Below the pieces are notes generated by a model. That model saw only the letters and a program-made list of their open reading frames with translations, was not told where the DNA came from and ran no database searches. The position numbers were made by a program, and so were the translations under genes. 64,000 nt of DNA from Eubacterium sp. AF16-48 (GTDB taxonomy: Bacteria > Bacillota > Clostridia > Lachnospirales > Lachnospiraceae): contig NZ_QUHB01000006.1 in NCBI RefSeq assembly GCF_003479405.1, positions 123,386-187,385 of the forward strand, written 5' to 3'. This document shows positions 62,339-64,000 of the stretch, in pieces (the stretch's first letter is position 1; each line of letters opens with the position of its first letter).

Positions 62339-62764
62339 TTAGTCTTCAACCTTGATTCCCATGCTTCTTGCAGTACCTGCGACCATGCTCATAGCAGCCT
62401 CAACTGTTGCCGCATTTAAATCCTTCATCTTTGTTTCTGCAATCTGCTGTAAATCAGCTTTTGAAATTGTTGCAACTGTTTCCTTAATTGAGTTTCCTGC
62501 ACCCTTCTGAATCTTGCAGGCTTTCTTTAATAAAACTGCTGCAGGTGGAGTCTTTGTAATAAAACTAAAACTCTTGTCCTGGTAAACAGTGATAACAACA
62601 GGAATGATCATTCCCGGCTGATCAGCTGTTCTTGCGTTGAAGTCCTTTGTGAACTGAACGATGTTTAATCCATGCTGTCCAAGTGCTGGACCAACTGGTG
62701 GAGCTGGTGTTGCTTTTCCAGCCTCAATCTGCAATTTAATGTAACCTTCTACTTTCTTTGCCAT
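62339..62764 (-). CDS. rplK: Ribosomal protein L11
   Basis: This 141-residue protein contains [40 protein letters not shown] and a C-terminal rRNA-binding domain with [17 protein letters not shown]. It is part of the GTPase-associated centre and the thiostrepton site. It is co-transcribed with rplA. AGGAGGTGCC precedes the ATG. Confidence 0.98.
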   Translation of the reverse strand: MAKKVEGYIKLQIEAGKATPAPPVGPALGQHGLNIVQFTKDFNARTADQPGMIIPVVITVYQDKSFSFITKTPPAAVLLKKACKIQKGAGNSIKETVATISKADLQQIAETKMKDLNAATVEAAMSMVAGTARSMGIKVED

Positions 62765-62782
62765 TTTTCGGCACCTCCTATT

Positions 62783-62808
62783 GTGGTATTATCGGGAATC
62801 CCTCCCAC
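62783..62808 (-). promoter_or_regulatory. rplK leader element (GTGGGAGG...CCAC)
   Basis: A 26-nt element on the minus strand, followed within 4 nt by TAGGAGG. A hairpin ttcgtg-gtgg-tcacgaa (about 62813-62829) stands just upstream. A partner copy precedes rplA. Confidence 0.55.
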
Positions 62809-62867
62809 TGCTTCGTGACCACCACGAAACATTCTTCTTTTATCTTAAAACCAATATTTAAATGGTC

Positions 62868-63386
62868 TTAATTCATCTTTTTAACTTCGGAGAAATTAAG
62901 TTCTACCGGAGTTTCTCTTCCAAACATGTCCACGTTAATTGTGACTGTCTGTCTGTTATCGTCAATACGCTTAATAGTACCTGCAGTACCTGTCCATACG
63001 CCTCCAATAACAGTAATCATATCCCCTTCCGCAAAATCAATATTGACTCTTTCGGTCTTAATACCTAAAGTAGCCATTTCTTCTGCTGTAAGAGGAACCG
63101 GCTTAGATCCTGGTCCTACGAAACCTGTAACACCTCTGGTATTTCTTACTACATACCATGTGTCATCGTTCATAACCATATTAATAAGCACATATCCAGG
63201 GAAAAGCTTCTTCTCAGTAACTTCTCTTTTGCCGTTCTTCAATTCTACCACTTCCTGTTTTGGAACTGATACTTCTAATATCTGATCCTGCAATTTTCTG
63301 TTTTCAATTGACTGTTCGATATTAGTTTTAACTTTGTTCTCATATCCTGAATAGGTATGAACAACATACCATTTTGCTTCTGACAT
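62868..63386 (-). CDS. nusG: Transcription elongation/termination factor NusG
   Basis: This 172-residue protein has an N-terminal NGN domain (WYVVHTYSGYENKVKTNIEQ, and ELKNGKREVTEKKLFPGYVLI) and a C-terminal KOW domain (FAEGDMITVIGGVWTGTAGTIKRID). It binds RNA polymerase to influence pausing and Rho action. It is 24 bp after secE. The start is ATG 63386. Confidence 0.97.
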   Translation of the reverse strand: MSEAKWYVVHTYSGYENKVKTNIEQSIENRKLQDQILEVSVPKQEVVELKNGKREVTEKKLFPGYVLINMVMNDDTWYVVRNTRGVTGFVGPGSKPVPLTAEEMATLGIKTERVNIDFAEGDMITVIGGVWTGTAGTIKRIDDNRQTVTINVDMFGRETPVELNFSEVKKMN

Positions 63387-63410
63387 CTAATCACCTCTTA
63401 TATTCTTATA

Positions 63411-63620
63411 TTATCCAATAATCTTATCAAGACCAAACTGTATCAGCTGATCAATCATGCCAATGAGGATACCAAGAATAGTTGTGATTATAACTACTAC
63501 AACGCTCTGTCTTACTATAGAAGCCTTTGTAGGCCAGATAATCTTTGCATATTCAGCTTTAAGACCTGTCCACCAGCTCTTAGTTTTAGAGCTTTTCTTC
63601 TTAGCTTTAGCTTCTGCCAT
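63411..63620 (-). CDS. secE: Preprotein translocase subunit SecE
   Basis: The start chosen is ATG 63620 (69 residues, MAEAKAKKKS), with GGGAGG 7 nt upstream. A Lys-rich N-terminus is followed by the conserved amphipathic segment WWTGLKAEYAKIIWPTKASIVRQS and one membrane helix, the single-helix form of Gram-positive SecE. It lies 19 bp after rpmG. Confidence 0.96.
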   Translation of the reverse strand: MAEAKAKKKSSKTKSWWTGLKAEYAKIIWPTKASIVRQSVVVVIITTILGILIGMIDQLIQFGLDKIIG

Positions 63621-63639
63621 GTTTCTACCTCCCAAAAAA

Positions 63640-63789
63640 CTATTTTGTTTCTTTGTGTAATGTATGCTTCTGACAGAACTTGCAATATTTCTTTGTTTCT
63701 ACTCTGTCCGGATGAGTTTTCTTATCCTTAGTAGTATTGTAATTACGCTGCTTGCATTCTGTGCATTCTAATGTGATTCTTGTTCTCAT
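63640..63789 (-). CDS. rpmG: Ribosomal protein L33
   Basis: A 49-residue frame reads [23 protein letters not shown]..., with two CxxC pairs (CTEC and CKFC), the zinc-binding form of L33. GGAGGTGAATCTC precedes the ATG. It is the first gene of the rpmG-secE-nusG-rplKA transcript. Confidence 0.96.
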   Translation of the reverse strand: MRTRITLECTECKQRNYNTTKDKKTHPDRVETKKYCKFCQKHTLHKETK

Positions 63790-63892
63790 GAGATTCACCT
63801 CCGTTATATTCTATCTAATCCATCCCAGAGAGTATTTTTTTTATCACTTTTTGTAATATGAGCAAAAAAAAAAGACCTCTCTTTGCTATATA

Positions 63893-63921
63893 ACTATAAC
63901 ATCTAAACCTTTTTACGTCAA
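63893..63921 (-). promoter_or_regulatory. Promoter of rpmG-secE-nusG-rplKA
   Basis: TTGACG (63916-63921), 17 nt, TATAGT (63893-63898) on the minus strand, about 100 bp before rpmG. Confidence 0.75.
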
Positions 63922-63959
63922 CAGTAAAATAGCAAATTCGAAATCTTCCTAAAATGAAA

Positions 63960-63995
63960 TTTTAAATTCCACTCTCCCACTGTACAGTGGAATTT
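63960..63995 (-). terminator. Probable terminator of a gene beyond the window
   Basis: A 10-bp stem aaattccact/agtggaattt (63964-63973 with 63986-63995), followed on the minus strand by a T-containing AT-rich tract. It would end a minus-strand transcript entering from the right. Confidence 0.5.
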
Positions 63996-64000
63996 ACTTT

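Overview
The window is AT-rich, dense with genes, and reads as a chromosome of a low-GC Gram-positive anaerobe in class Clostridia, most likely family Lachnospiraceae. The basis is the rpmG-secE-nusG-rplK-rplA-rplJ-rplL-rpoB-rpoC block, strong AGGAGG-type ribosome binding sites, TTGACA/TATAAT promoters with 17-nt spacers, a ferredoxin-linked 2-oxoacid oxidoreductase, UPF0473 and YhgE/Pip-like proteins, and a gut-polysaccharide profile (GH13, GH18, GH66). The species call is an inference. No transposase, integrase, phage gene, rRNA, tRNA or CRISPR array is visible.

Left part (1-6200): the start of a GH13 glycogen/starch-debranching enzyme runs off the window on the minus strand. Then come a plus-strand pair (ABC-F ATPase and alpha/beta hydrolase), a LysR regulator, and a divergent DRE-TIM synthase that may be an Re-citrate synthase. 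From 6203 almost everything is on the minus strand. A Phd/PIN toxin-antitoxin pair has an inverted-repeat operator built into its promoter, followed by a gene-poor stretch with three degenerate 83-84 bp repeats.

Middle part (7.7-25 kb): pheA; a complete folate block (folC, folE, folP, folB-folK fusion); an SH3 surface protein with UPF0473; a UvrD-type helicase; gltX with a small P-loop kinase; a SecB-like chaperone; a cytidylate-kinase-like protein; and a TetR/lipoprotein/MMPL exporter cluster. Between the kinase and the SecB-like gene lies a candidate 90-nt small RNA with its own promoter and terminator.

Surface and envelope part (25-45 kb): a 1739-residue chitinase with three GH18 domains; uppP; an RND exporter with a long coiled-coil insertion and no adaptor gene; asnS; a response regulator/histidine kinase/membrane-anchored protein operon; a GH66 dextranase or cycloisomaltooligosaccharide glucanotransferase; and an AGCS amino-acid symporter behind a leader terminator. 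The chitinase and GH66 enzyme share a C-terminal module of about 170 residues.

Core-metabolism and information part (45.5-64 kb): a four-subunit porGDAB 2-oxoacid:ferredoxin oxidoreductase; a YhhQ-type queuosine-precursor transporter with a radical SAM protein (candidate QueL) behind a preQ1-I-like RNA element; rpoB and rpoC; then rplL, rplJ, rplA, rplK, nusG, secE and rpmG. A second AGCS symporter, preceded by a single glycine riboswitch, is inserted between rplL and rpoB. The -35 box of the rpoBC promoter lies inside that symporter's terminator stem. The window is therefore mostly housekeeping sequence. Its interesting signals are regulatory RNAs and promoter/terminator overlaps, the shared surface module, and the queuosine salvage unit.
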